Positions 16,380-26,223 are shown, counted from the stretch's first letter. The stretch: DNA of 64,000 nt from Clostridia bacterium (GCA_017524445.1 JAFXVP010000053.1:41504-105503); one strand, 5' to 3'. Numbers and translations: made by a program. The notes: generated by a model not told the origin, from the letters alone.

Positions 16380-19157
16380 ATGAAAAGAGTATTACTTTTA
16401 ATCCTATCAATAGTAAGCATTTGTCTCCTTTTCACCCCTATTAGTGCATATGCTGCTGATGGTGTGCCAGAAAGCGTTCTTTCCAAGACACAGTCCGTGT
16501 TTTATGTAGAATCTTGGTCTGGAATGAAGGGCTCATCCGGTACTGCTTTTTTAATCTATTCTTCTACAGATCGAAGTCTATTGCTTACAAACGAGCATGT
16601 CATTGATATTAATCATGACAATGTTTCAGTTTTTCTTAGTGAGAAGGAACAATGTAAAGCAAAAGTTATTACATCAAGTGAACAATATGATTTGGCTGTT
16701 TTACAAGTGTCCCAGAACCTTGGAACTTCCCTAGCATTTTCCGAAAGAATCAATCAGGGTGATGCAATATACGCAGTTGGATTTCCAGGTGATGCCGACT
16801 ATTTATCTGATTCGCATGCAGTTACATCATCACAAGCAACAATTACAAACGGCGTTGTCAGTGCAATTCGTTCAATGAAACTTGTTGAATATGGCCCATC
16901 GGTTAGTATTTTACAGATGAATGCTGATATTAACCGTGGTAATTCCGGCGGTCCGTTGTTCAACGGCGATGGATACGTTGTTGGTGTTAATACTTACGGA
17001 GTGACATCGGCAAGTGGTATTTATGGCGCTATTAGTACTGATTCTATCATTGCATTTCTTAAAGAAACCAACACATTTTCATATATAGCCCTTGCAGAAG
17101 AAAACAACGCTGCAGATGTTGCTGTAATTCCCACATCGATAAACCAAACTGATTCCTATTTTGATAAACCGATTCCGATTTATTGGATGTTCATTTGCGC
17201 TGCGATACTTGCAATTGGTATCATTACAACCGTTTTGCTTTTAGCAATGAGGAGAAAAAAGAAAAATCATATTGAAGCACCTACAAAAAACGTAACTCTC
17301 AAGTTAGACGATTATTTGAATTGCCTTTCGGGCAACCTATCTTGTGAAGATGTTGTATCTTTACTAATTCCAGTTGCAAAGGAAATGAGAGATAAGCACG
17401 CTGATGGATCTTTATTGATCCACATCACACCGGACGTGATATGCGTGAATGAATCCGGCTGCTTCATAGCACAATCTTCAGACAGTTCTTTTTCCAAGCC
17501 GCAGTTTACGGCTCCCGAACAGATTTCGCAAGGGATAGCAAACATAAAAACAGATCTCTTTTCATTTTGCAAGCTGATGGATTATATGTTTCAGTATGGA
17601 CGAAATGAATCTTTGAACGAAGAAGCTCCAAAAGAAGATCAACAGGACGTTTCACAATCTGAGAGGACCTTCAATCAAATCGTAGTAAAAGGCACGATGG
17701 CTAATCCTGATGAAAGATACTTATCCATGCAGGAACTACTCTATGATTTGGCTGTGTTAAATGTGGGATCCGTTTCAGAAGAAGCCAAAAAACCTTTTGC
17801 TGCAAAGCAAGAGTCTATCAATGCAGTTCAATCAAAAGCTCAAAAGTACAACCCCATTCTTTTTGTCGGTTTAGCCGCTATAGGATTAATAGCTGTTGTA
17901 ATTATTGGCAACCAAATTCTCTCTCAGAAGATGATGAATAAGTTCGCCAAAGAAAACGATCCGGAACGACTGTATTTTTGGACAAGTCAGAGTATTTTTG
18001 GAAATAAGAATGAGTATATGAGCTATGCGAATGCCGGTCACCTATTTAGCTTGAAGCGTTACTCTGAAGCGAGCGCTAAATATACAAAACTAGGTGATTT
18101 TTACAATAGCAAAACACTATACAAAGAATGCCAATATCTCTTAGGAGAGGATTACCTGTCAAACAAACAATATGATAAAGCGCTAGAAGTTTTTTTAGGA
18201 CTTGGTTCTTATAAAGACGCAGCTGATAAAATGAATGAGGTTCATTATAGACGAGCGGGAGAACTCGCAAATAGTGGAAATTATGATTCTGCTCTTGAGA
18301 TTTATCAAACGATTATTGACTATAAAGACACGGCGGATCAAATAAATAACACAAAGTATCGGAAGGCAACTGCCCTTGCTAACACTGGTGATTATGATGC
18401 CGCAATCAAGATTTTCGAATCCATAAAGGAGTATAAAGATTCTGCCGAGCAGGTTAATGCAACAAAATACCGTAAAGGATATAGTTTCTTGTCTTCACAG
18501 CAGTACTCGAAAGCCGAGGATGTTTTTAAAAAGCTGAAAACAGCTGGTTATTCCGGGGCAGCAGATGCTCTTAATGAGACCTACTATACTTGGGGCGTAG
18601 ATTTAGCGGATAAAAAAGATTATGTTGGGGCATATCAAAAATTGCAAAACTGTAAAAACTACAAAGGTACTTCTGAATTAATAGACGTTCTTATTCCTGC
18701 GATTTATGCTGAAGGTGCAGATCTATATGATGGAAGGAAGTATAATGAAGCAAAAAAACGCTTCTCAGCTATCCAAAGTTATCAAAAATCTAAAGACTAT
18801 TTATTCTTAATCGAATGTCATAACAGTTCGTGGCTATCAGAACAAGATATAACCAAGCTTACTAATCTTATTGGCTTTGAAGATGCTGGCGTATTGATTT
18901 TCAAAGATAACTCCGCGTTCTATTTTATGAAAGGTGGAACATGGTACGGTAATTGTGGGAATATCAGATTCTATGAAACAAAAGATAGCTGGTGGGCAAG
19001 TTGGGATATGGGGATTCCAAGCGGAAATTGGTATTTTGAGAATAATGCTTTCCAGATTGGCGATGTTGATTATTTGTACATAGTAGCAACAGGAAAGAAT
19101 ACTATTGTGATCGAATATGTCAAAAACGGAAGACAGTATACAATGACTCGAAGATAA
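16380..19157 (+). CDS. Trypsin-like serine protease / pseudokinase-like / TPR-repeat membrane protein
   Basis: A 925-aa protein starting at ATG 16380 (GGAGGG 8 bases upstream; an in-frame TTG at 16365 is less likely). A signal peptide (residues 1-25) precedes an HtrA/trypsin-type domain with triad His73 (N-E-H-V), Asp104 (Y-D-L-A-V-L) and Ser189 (G-N-S-G-G-P-L). A membrane segment lies near 265-290. Residues 300-480 resemble a degenerate protein-kinase C-lobe (F-T-A-P-E-Q, A-N-P-D-E-R-Y-L-S-M-Q-E-L) without a visible N-lobe glycine loop or catalytic H-R-D. A second membrane segment lies near 490-512, followed by five or more TPR/SEL1-like repeats (Y-K-D-A/S units) and a C-terminal beta-rich domain. 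It is clearly more AT-rich than its neighbours, suggesting acquisition. Confidence 0.8.
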   Translation: MKRVLLLILSIVSICLLFTPISAYAADGVPESVLSKTQSVFYVESWSGMKGSSGTAFLIYSSTDRSLLLTNEHVIDINHDNVSVFLSEKEQCKAKVITSSEQYDLAVLQVSQNLGTSLAFSERINQGDAIYAVGFPGDADYLSDSHAVTSSQATITNGVVSAIRSMKLVEYGPSVSILQMNADINRGNSGGPLFNGDGYVVGVNTYGVTSASGIYGAISTDSIIAFLKETNTFSYIALAEENNAADVAVIPTSINQTDSYFDKPIPIYWMFICAAILAIGIITTVLLLAMRRKKKNHIEAPTKNVTLKLDDYLNCLSGNLSCEDVVSLLIPVAKEMRDKHADGSLLIHITPDVICVNESGCFIAQSSDSSFSKPQFTAPEQISQGIANIKTDLFSFCKLMDYMFQYGRNESLNEEAPKEDQQDVSQSERTFNQIVVKGTMANPDERYLSMQELLYDLAVLNVGSVSEEAKKPFAAKQESINAVQSKAQKYNPILFVGLAAIGLIAVVIIGNQILSQKMMNKFAKENDPERLYFWTSQSIFGNKNEYMSYANAGHLFSLKRYSEASAKYTKLGDFYNSKTLYKECQYLLGEDYLSNKQYDKALEVFLGLGSYKDAADKMNEVHYRRAGELANSGNYDSALEIYQTIIDYKDTADQINNTKYRKATALANTGDYDAAIKIFESIKEYKDSAEQVNATKYRKGYSFLSSQQYSKAEDVFKKLKTAGYSGAADALNETYYTWGVDLADKKDYVGAYQKLQNCKNYKGTSELIDVLIPAIYAEGADLYDGRKYNEAKKRFSAIQSYQKSKDYLFLIECHNSSWLSEQDITKLTNLIGFEDAGVLIFKDNSAFYFMKGGTWYGNCGNIRFYETKDSWWASWDMGIPSGNWYFENNAFQIGDVDYLYIVATGKNTIVIEYVKNGRQYTMTRR

Positions 19158-19182
19158 TATCGCTAGATGTCAAGCTACTTCT

Positions 19183-19212
19183 GGAAGGACATAATAGTCC
19201 TTCCTATTTTCT
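19183..19212 (+). terminator. Terminator after the protease gene
   Basis: GGAAGGAC (19183-19190) and GTCCTTCC (19197-19204) form an 8-bp stem with a 6-base loop, followed by TATTTTCT. Confidence 0.7.
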
Positions 19213-19369
19213 CTATAAAGAGCACATTCGCCTTATCATAATGATGCGAATGATGGTTCAGGAGTACGAAGAATAAGGAAGACACGATGCCAAGGCAATC
19301 GTATTATAAGCTACGCCAAACATCGGATATTGGGTATTGCGAACGAAAGAAAGCGAGGATATACTGTTG

Positions 19370-21577
19370 ATGGCTGATGAAGAACTCCAGACGTTCATTC
19401 ATGAATATGCTGAAAAAGAGCGAGGTACCGAAATGGACAAAGAGATCTTGAACCAATCACAATTGGAAGCTGTCACCTCCACTGAGGGGTTTATTCGCGT
19501 GATCGCGGGCGCCGGCTCGGGAAAAACGCGGGCATTGTCGCACCGGTTTGCGTATCTGGTGAATGATTTCGGCATCCTTCCGGGCAACATCCTTTGCGTC
19601 ACGTTCACCAACAAGGCGGCCAATGAGATGCGGCAGCGCATCCATAACCTCACAGGCGATAACGACACGGGATACATCAACACCTTCCACGGCTTCTGCG
19701 TTTCGGTGCTGCAGGAAGACAGCTACGCGGTTCAGTATCCGAAGAGCTTTCTCGTGCTCGACAATTCCGATATCGACGACATGCTCCGGATCATCTATGA
19801 GGAGCGCGGACTGACGCTCAGGGATATGACGTTTTCGAACGCCCGCGATATGTTCGAGATCCAGAAGCTGTTCAAGAAACCGGAATACTATCTGGATCTT
19901 GTAAACCTGTCTTTGGACGCGCTGCACGAGAAATACATGAACGCCGTCGGCACGAACGACATCCTGTTCTATGGCTATCTGTATCAGCAGAAGAAGTGCT
20001 TCGGGCTGGATTACAACGATCTCATCAAGTTCACGCTCTACATCTTCCGCGAGCACGATGACATCCGGCTGAAATGGCAGAAGCGGCTTGAGTACATCAT
20101 GATCGACGAGTTTCAGGACATCGACGGGCTCCAGTATGAGCTGATGGAAGCCTTGTGCGGCTATCACAAAAACCTGTTCATCGTCGGCGATCCGGATCAG
20201 ACGATCTATACCTGGCGCGGCGCCAACGTGAAGTATCTGCTCGATTTCGACAAGCAGTTCCCGAACGTCAAAACCGTCATGATGAACGAAAACTACCGTT
20301 CGACGCCGGAGATCCTCGCCGTATGCAATTCGCTGATCTCCAACAACAAAAAGCGAATCGAAAAGGATCTGGTATCCATGCAGCCGCACGGACAATCGGT
20401 ATTGTGCCATCACGCAAGGAACGCGGAGGAGGAAGCCAAGTGGATCGTCGGGCAGATGCACGCGCTGCATGAGCAGGGCGTTCCGTACAGGGATATGACG
20501 GTTCTCTACCGTGCGCATTATCTGACGCGGCAGGTGGAAGAGGCGCTTCTGAAGGCAAAGCTCCCCTATACGATCTACAGCGGCGTGCAGTTCTTTGCAC
20601 GGATGGAGATCAAAGATTCGCTGAGTTACCTTCGCATGATCGCCTATAAGGACGATCTGTCCTTCCGCCGCGTCGTGAATTCGCCGAAACGGAATATCGG
20701 ACAGCGCAGGATCAAGTTCCTCGAGGAATACGCACAGGCGAACAACTGCACCCTGTACGACGCGCTGCTGCGTAACCTCGATCAGGACATTATGAAGGGC
20801 ACGAAAGCGGAGAAGTTCGTCAAGCTCATCGAACGCTTCTCGGCAACGTATGCCGGACGTCCCGTTTCCGAGGTGCTGTCTTCTATTCTGGATGAAAGCG
20901 GGTATGAGGCGATGCTTCGCACCGAGGGGAGCCAGGAGAGACTCGACAACCTTGCCGAACTGAAGCAATCCGTGTACGACTACGAAACGACATGCGGCGA
21001 AGAGGTGACGCTGGAGCATTATCTGAGCCACGTCGCGCTGTTTACGAACAACGACGCGATCGAACCCGGCGACAAGGTGAAGCTCATGACGGTTCATGCT
21101 GCAAAGGGATTGGAGTTCCCGTATGTGTTTCTGATCGGCATGAACGAAGGCGTGTTTCCCTCCCGCAAAGTCCGAACGATCGAGGGCATGGAGGAGGAGC
21201 GCCGTCTTGCGTTTGTCGCCATGACGCGTGCGGAGAAACGGCTGTTTATCTCTGAAGCCGACGGGCTCAATCTCGACAGCACGCCGCGCTATCCTTCCAG
21301 ATTCCTCCTCGATATCGAGCAGGATCTGCTGGAATACACAAGCCCCCTGCAGGAGGGCTTGATCCGCGACGCCCGCGATTATATCCATTACGCAAAGCAG
21401 CGTCTGCAAAACGAAGATTCGCAGCTTCTTCCGATCGGGGCACGCGTGGAGCATGCGCTCCTCGGGCAGGGAACCATCATTGATCTGGACAAGGATCACA
21501 ACGCTTACGTCATTCGCTTTGACAAGCTCCCGACGCCGAGAACGATCGCAACCCGCGTGCTGCTGAAACGGCTGTGA
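19370..21577 (+). CDS. UvrD/PcrA-type 3'-5' DNA helicase
   Basis: Superfamily 1 helicase of 735 aa from the ATG at 19370 (an in-frame TTG at 19337 would add 11 residues; AGGAT upstream favours the ATG). Motif I is A-G-A-G-S-G-K-T, motif II is D-E-F-Q-D, then G-D-P-D-Q-T-I-Y-T-W-R-G-A (motif III), the L-M-T-V-H-A-A-K-G-L-E-F-P motif and M-T-R-A-E-K-R-L near the end. The C-terminus (V-E-H-A-L-L-G-Q-G-T-I-I) matches the PcrA-type terminal domain. It would unwind DNA in repair and clear replication conflicts. This may be the chromosomal PcrA or a second copy; the window cannot decide. Confidence 0.92.
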   Translation: MADEELQTFIHEYAEKERGTEMDKEILNQSQLEAVTSTEGFIRVIAGAGSGKTRALSHRFAYLVNDFGILPGNILCVTFTNKAANEMRQRIHNLTGDNDTGYINTFHGFCVSVLQEDSYAVQYPKSFLVLDNSDIDDMLRIIYEERGLTLRDMTFSNARDMFEIQKLFKKPEYYLDLVNLSLDALHEKYMNAVGTNDILFYGYLYQQKKCFGLDYNDLIKFTLYIFREHDDIRLKWQKRLEYIMIDEFQDIDGLQYELMEALCGYHKNLFIVGDPDQTIYTWRGANVKYLLDFDKQFPNVKTVMMNENYRSTPEILAVCNSLISNNKKRIEKDLVSMQPHGQSVLCHHARNAEEEAKWIVGQMHALHEQGVPYRDMTVLYRAHYLTRQVEEALLKAKLPYTIYSGVQFFARMEIKDSLSYLRMIAYKDDLSFRRVVNSPKRNIGQRRIKFLEEYAQANNCTLYDALLRNLDQDIMKGTKAEKFVKLIERFSATYAGRPVSEVLSSILDESGYEAMLRTEGSQERLDNLAELKQSVYDYETTCGEEVTLEHYLSHVALFTNNDAIEPGDKVKLMTVHAAKGLEFPYVFLIGMNEGVFPSRKVRTIEGMEEERRLAFVAMTRAEKRLFISEADGLNLDSTPRYPSRFLLDIEQDLLEYTSPLQEGLIRDARDYIHYAKQRLQNEDSQLLPIGARVEHALLGQGTIIDLDKDHNAYVIRFDKLPTPRTIATRVLLKRL

Positions 21578-21663
21578 TTATTTGTCGCCTGCCGGTTTAC
21601 CAAAGCACGGCAGAAAACGGGTATGATGAAGCTGTAAAAGAGATTTGAGAGGAGAAAGAGAAA

Positions 21664-22494
21664 ATGTTAGGCGCAATCATCGGAGATATGGTTGGATCCA
21701 TCTACGAGTTTCACAACCACAGGAGCAAGGAGTTTCCGTTCTTCAGCGGCAGGTGCTGGCCGACGGATGACAGCATCATGACGATCGCGGTTGCAAAAGC
21801 GATTCTGGAAAACGACGGCAAGACGGAAGGACTGGAGGACAAAACTGTCGAATGGATGCAGAAAATCGGGCGGCAATATCCGAACTGCGGCTACGGCGGA
21901 CGCTTCTATGAATGGATGTATGCGAGAAATCCGCATCCTTACAACAGCTTCGGCAACGGCGCGGCGATGCGCGTCAGCGCCTGCGGCTGGGCGGGAAAGA
22001 CGCTCGAAGAAGTCAAGGCGCTTTCTCACGCCGTCACAGTCGTCACGCACAACCATCCGGAAGGCGTCAAAGGCGCGGAAGCGACGGCATGCGCTATCTT
22101 CCTCGCGCGTACCGGACACAGCAAGGAGGAGATCCGCTCCTTTATCGAGGAGAACTACTACACGCTCGATTTCACAATTGACGAAATCCGTCCGACCTAC
22201 GAGTTCAATGAGACGTGTCAGCGCACGGTTCCGCAGGCGATCGAAGCGTTCCTCGAGTCAGATTCCTTCGAGGACGCGATCCGTACCGCCGTTTCCGTCG
22301 GCGGCGACAGCGACACGCTCGCCGCGATCACCGGCAGCATCGCAGAGGCTTATTACGGTATTCCGGACGATCTAAAAACGCAGGCAATCAAACAGTTCAA
22401 ACTCGGCTGCATGGTGCATTATCCGCGTGCAACGGCGAAAAAGGATCCGGATCTGCTTTCCATTGTCGAGCAGTTTGAGGAGCATTACCGGTAA
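21664..22494 (+). CDS. ADP-ribosylglycohydrolase family protein
   Basis: A 276-aa member of the ADP-ribosyl-glycohydrolase (DraG-like) family that removes ADP-ribose from modified molecules. The metal-binding signatures are present: G-A-I-I-G-D-M-V-G-S near the start, W-P-T-D-D-S-I-M-T around residue 35 and V-G-G-D-S-D-T-L-A-A-I-T-G-S-I-A-E-A near residue 225, giving the paired D-D and D-S-D aspartates for two Mg2+ ions. GAGAGGAGAAAG lies just before the ATG. There is no DraT-like transferase nearby, so the substrate is unknown. Confidence 0.92.
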   Translation: MLGAIIGDMVGSIYEFHNHRSKEFPFFSGRCWPTDDSIMTIAVAKAILENDGKTEGLEDKTVEWMQKIGRQYPNCGYGGRFYEWMYARNPHPYNSFGNGAAMRVSACGWAGKTLEEVKALSHAVTVVTHNHPEGVKGAEATACAIFLARTGHSKEEIRSFIEENYYTLDFTIDEIRPTYEFNETCQRTVPQAIEAFLESDSFEDAIRTAVSVGGDSDTLAAITGSIAEAYYGIPDDLKTQAIKQFKLGCMVHYPRATAKKDPDLLSIVEQFEEHYR

Positions 22495-22532
22495 TCATTT
22501 GCGGCGCGTTACGAAAGAAAAGGAGGAACGAT

Positions 22533-24182
22533 ATGGAACGCAGACGTTGGTATAAAGATATGGTGTTTTACCAGATCTGGCCCAGAAGCTTCAAGGACGG
22601 CAACGGCGACGGCATGGGCGATCTGTGGGGCGTACTCAGTAAGCTGGACTATATCAGATCCCTCGGCTGCGACGGCATCTGGTTTTCTCCTGTTTATCCC
22701 TCTCCCGGAGCAGATTGCGGATATGATATTGCCGATTATACGGATATTGCTCCCGAGTTCGGCGGCATGGAGGCGTTCAAGGCTGTGCTTGACGGCTTAC
22801 ACAAGCGCGGAATGAAGCTCGTGATGGATCTTGTGGTGAATCATACCAGCGATGAGCACGAATGGTTTCAGAAGAGCCGTCAGCGAATCGATCTCTACAC
22901 GGATTACTATATCTGGAGGCCCAAAAAGCCGAACGGAAAGCTCCCGAATAACTGGCAGAGCAACTTTGAGGGCTCGGCATGGCAGTGGGATGCGGTGCGC
23001 GGGGAATATTATCTGCACCTGTTCGCCGTCAAGCAGCCCGATCTGAATATGGACAATCCCCTTGTTAGGGAAGAAGTCAAAAAAATCCTCCGGTTCTGGC
23101 TGGATATGGGTGTGGACGGCTTCCGTGAGGACGTGATCACCTTTATTTCAAAAAAGGAAGGCCTGCCGGACGATCACCTTTTCCCGATTTATAAGGGTAT
23201 GCGCTTCTACAATCACGGCCCTCACGTGCATGAGTATCTGTCGGAATTCAAGCGGGACGTGCTGGATCATTACGACTGCATGACGCTGGCGGAAGCCCCG
23301 CTCGTTTCACCGAAGCGTGCTCTCGAATACATAGACGAGGAGAACGGACAGATGGACATGATGATCCAGTTCCGGTGTCAGACTGCCGACTGCCTGTTCA
23401 CGGACTGGCTGCCCATGAAATTCTCCCTGCGCCGTATGAAAAAGGCGTTCTCCGTCTGGCAGTACGGGTTGGAGGGCAAGGCGTGGAATATGCTGTACCT
23501 CGAAAACCACGATCATCCCCGCATCATTTCCCGCTACGGAAGCGAAGCGTATCGCCGCGACAGCGGCAAGGCGCTTGCAGCCGCTTATCTCTTCCAGAAA
23601 GGCACGCCCTTCGTCTATCAGGGACAGGAGATCGGTATGCTCAACTGGAGGCCTGCAAGTCCCGAACTGTATAATGACGTTCAGACTCGAAACCACTTTG
23701 CCAACAGCAATCCCAAAAAGCCGCTTGAAAAGCGTCTGCGTGAACTGTGGCGTTCCTCCCGCGATTCCGCGCGTACGCCCGTGCAATGGGATGACAGCGA
23801 AAACGCCGGCTTCACAACCGGTACGCCGTGGCTGCCCGTGAATGAGAATTATAGGGAAATCAACGCGGCTAAGGAGGAAAGAGATTCCGATTCTCTGCTG
23901 CATTTCTATCGCAAAGCGATCGCTCTTCGCAAAGCCTTGCCGGCAGTTCGTGACGGCGAATACAGGGAATTTTTCCGTTTGAGTTCCAAGCTCTATGTCT
24001 ACAGCCGTACAACCGATGAACAAAAGCTGCTCGTGATCTGCTCCTTTGCGGATACGGATACGAAGATCAGGGTTCCGAGCGGATTCGATCTGCATAGCGG
24101 CAAGCTGATTCTTGGAAGCCATACGGATATCTCCGACAGCAGCTTAAAACCTTACGAATCCCGCGTATATCTTTGGGAATGA
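22533..24182 (+). CDS. GH13 alpha-glucosidase (oligo-1,6-glucosidase type)
   Basis: A 549-aa cytoplasmic GH13 enzyme expected to hydrolyse alpha-1,6/1,4 glucosyl bonds of isomaltose-like oligosaccharides. W-Y-K-D-M-V-F-Y-Q-I-W-P-R-S-F opens the barrel. Region I is D-L-V-V-N-H-T-S-D-E-H-E-W-F, the nucleophile is Asp200 (G-F-R-E-D-V), the acid/base is Glu254 (L-A-E-A-P) and the third acid is Asp327 (E-N-H-D-H-P-R). The second-shell residues are slightly unusual (E in G-F-R-E-D and H-D-H-P instead of H-D-Q-P). AAAAGGAGG precedes the ATG. It is 12 bases upstream of the next gene. Confidence 0.93.
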   Translation: MERRRWYKDMVFYQIWPRSFKDGNGDGMGDLWGVLSKLDYIRSLGCDGIWFSPVYPSPGADCGYDIADYTDIAPEFGGMEAFKAVLDGLHKRGMKLVMDLVVNHTSDEHEWFQKSRQRIDLYTDYYIWRPKKPNGKLPNNWQSNFEGSAWQWDAVRGEYYLHLFAVKQPDLNMDNPLVREEVKKILRFWLDMGVDGFREDVITFISKKEGLPDDHLFPIYKGMRFYNHGPHVHEYLSEFKRDVLDHYDCMTLAEAPLVSPKRALEYIDEENGQMDMMIQFRCQTADCLFTDWLPMKFSLRRMKKAFSVWQYGLEGKAWNMLYLENHDHPRIISRYGSEAYRRDSGKALAAAYLFQKGTPFVYQGQEIGMLNWRPASPELYNDVQTRNHFANSNPKKPLEKRLRELWRSSRDSARTPVQWDDSENAGFTTGTPWLPVNENYREINAAKEERDSDSLLHFYRKAIALRKALPAVRDGEYREFFRLSSKLYVYSRTTDEQKLLVICSFADTDTKIRVPSGFDLHSGKLILGSHTDISDSSLKPYESRVYLWE

Positions 24183-24194
24183 GGAGCGCGATCA

Positions 24195-24560
24195 ATGAAC
24201 AGCACAAAAGTATTTGTATACGGCACGCTGATGCGCGGCGAGCGTGCCCATTCATATCTTTCAAAGGCGGAGTTCGTTGGAGAATACCGCCTTTCCGATT
24301 ATGCAATCTACAGCCTCGGGTTGTATCCGGGCATTCGTCCGAAGAAGGGCAGCGTCGTGTACGGCGAGGTATATGCCGTCGACGACAGAATGCTCAAGGA
24401 GATGGATCGCTATGAGGGCGAGGGATCGTTGTATTACCGGACGCCTTTAGCCGTCGAGAACGACAGGGAACGGATCGACGCCGTCGCCTATGTTTACGCA
24501 CAGGAGATCCACGGAAACGAGATCGCGGGAGGGAGGTGGAATCATGGCGGAAACCGATAA
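24195..24560 (+). CDS. Gamma-glutamylcyclotransferase-family protein
   Basis: A 121-aa GGCT/AIG2-fold protein. K-V-F-V-Y-G-T-L-M-R-G-E is the substrate-binding Y-G-T-L motif, and the putative catalytic glutamate lies in D-R-Y-E-G-E. Such enzymes release 5-oxoproline from gamma-glutamyl amines or peptides. It overlaps the next gene, which encodes a related fold, by 17 bases, so both are made from one message with the glucosidase. The exact substrate cannot be told. Confidence 0.85.
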   Translation: MNSTKVFVYGTLMRGERAHSYLSKAEFVGEYRLSDYAIYSLGLYPGIRPKKGSVVYGEVYAVDDRMLKEMDRYEGEGSLYYRTPLAVENDRERIDAVAYVYAQEIHGNEIAGGRWNHGGNR

Positions 24561-25050
24561 AGTCTGGTACGCGTGCTATGGCTCCAACCTGAACGCGGAT
24601 CGTTTCAGAGCATACATCGAAGGAACCGTCAATCCGGCGAACGGGATCCCGGAGAACGGCTGCACCGACAGATCCCTATGGACGGACACGAAGGTGCGAT
24701 CCTTTCGCGGACAACTGTATTTTGCGAAGAGCAGCGGGAAATGGCAGCGCGGAGGCGTCGCCTTTATCGATCCGGACGCAGACGGAACGATTTATATGCG
24801 GCTGTATCTGATCACACGGGAGCAATTCGTCGAAGTGCAAAAGCAGGAAGGCGCGTGGTATTCCCGCCGCGTCGATCTCGGCGCCGCCGAGGACGGCAAC
24901 CCGATCTGCACGTTCACCGCACCGTACCGCTACCCAAGCAATCCGCCGTCCAAACTGTACCGTGACCGGATCGAATCCGCCCTGATCCGTGAATGCAGCA
25001 TTCCCGCATCAACCGCTAAAGCATATCTGGATCGCGCTGTTAATCATTAG
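24544..25050 (+). CDS. Second gamma-glutamylcyclotransferase-like protein
   Basis: A 168-aa protein from ATG 24544, which follows GGGAGGAGG inside the end of the previous gene. W-Y-A-C-Y-G-S-N-L-N at residues 8-17 is the Y-G-S-N-L motif of the GGCT fold. The middle has G-Q-L-Y-F-A-K-S-S and W-Q-R-G-G-V-A-F-I-D. It is larger than its upstream neighbour and not a recent duplicate. The stop is directly followed, in the same frame, by a relaxase remnant. Confidence 0.8.
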   Translation: MAETDKVWYACYGSNLNADRFRAYIEGTVNPANGIPENGCTDRSLWTDTKVRSFRGQLYFAKSSGKWQRGGVAFIDPDADGTIYMRLYLITREQFVEVQKQEGAWYSRRVDLGAAEDGNPICTFTAPYRYPSNPPSKLYRDRIESALIRECSIPASTAKAYLDRAVNH

Positions 25051-25893
25051 ATAAAAGAACTGCGGCTTTACACCCGCTTTTCGGTCAAGGCGGAAAACTG
25101 GCAGCGCGGGATTCGCCTGAATCGGCTTGGCTTTACAGACGATGTAATGTGCAAGCGTTGGGATCGGAACGAAGCAGATCCGGATTTTCGGTACAAGCAT
25201 CAGAATCACAAACCGCGTATCAGCGACAGCGCCGTGTTGATTACAACAGTCGTGGAAATGAAGTATCGCAAGCGAGCAAGAACGCCGCTGAACGTGCTCT
25301 ACCAACAGGATGAATACGAGTGCACGCACCCACCGAAGCAGCCGCGTTCGGAGATCGACAAATATCTGGATGGGCTTGTGTACGAGATGAACCATACGAA
25401 CGACACGGTTACGATTCTTGTGGATGCGATCTTTGCGATTCTGATCGCTCTGATCGACCTTGCAAGCCATTATACCAAAGAGGTGATCCTGTCCGCCGAT
25501 CTGCGGCACGAATTGCAGGACTACGCACAATTCTGTTCCGATCATCGGTTTCTGAAGGAAAACAAGTTACACACGCCCGACGATCTGGACAGGGACATTG
25601 CGCAAACGGAAGCACAGATCGCCGCATTGGAGACCAAACGCGGCAAGGTTCGCAATCAGATCCGGCATGAGACCGATCCAACCATACTTGCAGAAAACAG
25701 AGAACAGCGCGCGGCAATCACCGCCGAGATCACGACGCTGCGCAACCGTGTCAAGCGTGTCAAGCGCATCCGCAAGGACGTGCCGCGGCTTCTTGGCTTA
25801 CTGAAAAAGGAGCTGCAGCGTGAGTATGAGCGCAAGCATCCGGTGAAAGAGCAGCAGCGGCAGAGGGCGCGTTCGTATGAACATGAAAGATAA
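25051..25893 (+). pseudogene. Relaxase C-terminal remnant from a conjugative element
   Basis: The frame is open from the stop at 25050, and its first residues (G-I-R-L-N-R-L-G-F-T-D-D-V) look like the region after the nuclease part of ICE/mobilisation relaxases. The rest is a charged coiled coil (L-D-R-D-I-A-Q-T-E-A-Q-I, R-G-K-V-R-N-Q-I-R-H, I-T-T-L-R-N-R-V-K-R) as in relaxase C-termini. The first ATG is at 25147 (248 aa). No HUH-nuclease motif, His triad or N-terminal domain exists upstream, so the gene appears decapitated. A separate small coiled-coil gene is the alternative. Confidence 0.55.
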
Positions 25894-25918
25894 TCGAATA
25901 CAAGTAGGCAATTCGTTT

Positions 25919-25943
25919 GGCAGGGCATTCGCTCTGCTTTTTC
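25919..25943 (+). terminator. Terminator after the relaxase remnant
   Basis: GCAGGGC-ATTC-GCTCTGC forms a 7-bp stem with one G-U pair and is followed by TTTTTCTTTTG. Confidence 0.7.
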
Positions 25944-26007
25944 TTTTGCCTGCGTATCGCACCGCTTCGGCGGGAATGGAACAAATATAGAAGAAAGGAG
26001 GGATGCT

Positions 26008-26223
26008 ATGAAAAAGAAACAGGACGTCCCGTGGGAGCAGTATGATGAAAAGACCGTTGCTGATGGGAAGAAGCGAAAGAACGAACAAACTACTTGTCCG
26101 GCGGACGGAATACCCGATTATGTCTTTGAATCGCTCGCCCATTGTGCTTTGCCGATCATTCAGGCGTATTATGAGACTGAAGAAGGCAGAAAAGCATACG
26201 AGGAATGGAAAGCAAAGCGATAA
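26008..26223 (+). CDS. Small protein resembling ICE-associated proteins
   Basis: A 71-aa protein ending I-Q-A-Y-Y-E-T-E-E-G-R-K-A-Y-E-E-W-K, a pattern I associate with short proteins of Clostridial conjugative elements (P-x-I-x-x-Y-Y-x-S-E-E-G-x-x-x-F-x-x-W). AAGGAGGGATGCT precedes the ATG. With the relaxase remnant it probably marks a degraded integrative element. The family match is from memory and moderate. Confidence 0.55.
   Translation: MKKKQDVPWEQYDEKTVADGKKRKNEQTTCPADGIPDYVFESLAHCALPIIQAYYETEEGRKAYEEWKAKR

Noticed and set aside
16365..16382. TTG start five codons upstream of the protease gene start
   Set aside because: The TTG lies inside the GGAGGG ribosome site; the ATG at 16380 has correct spacing and gives a clean signal peptide.
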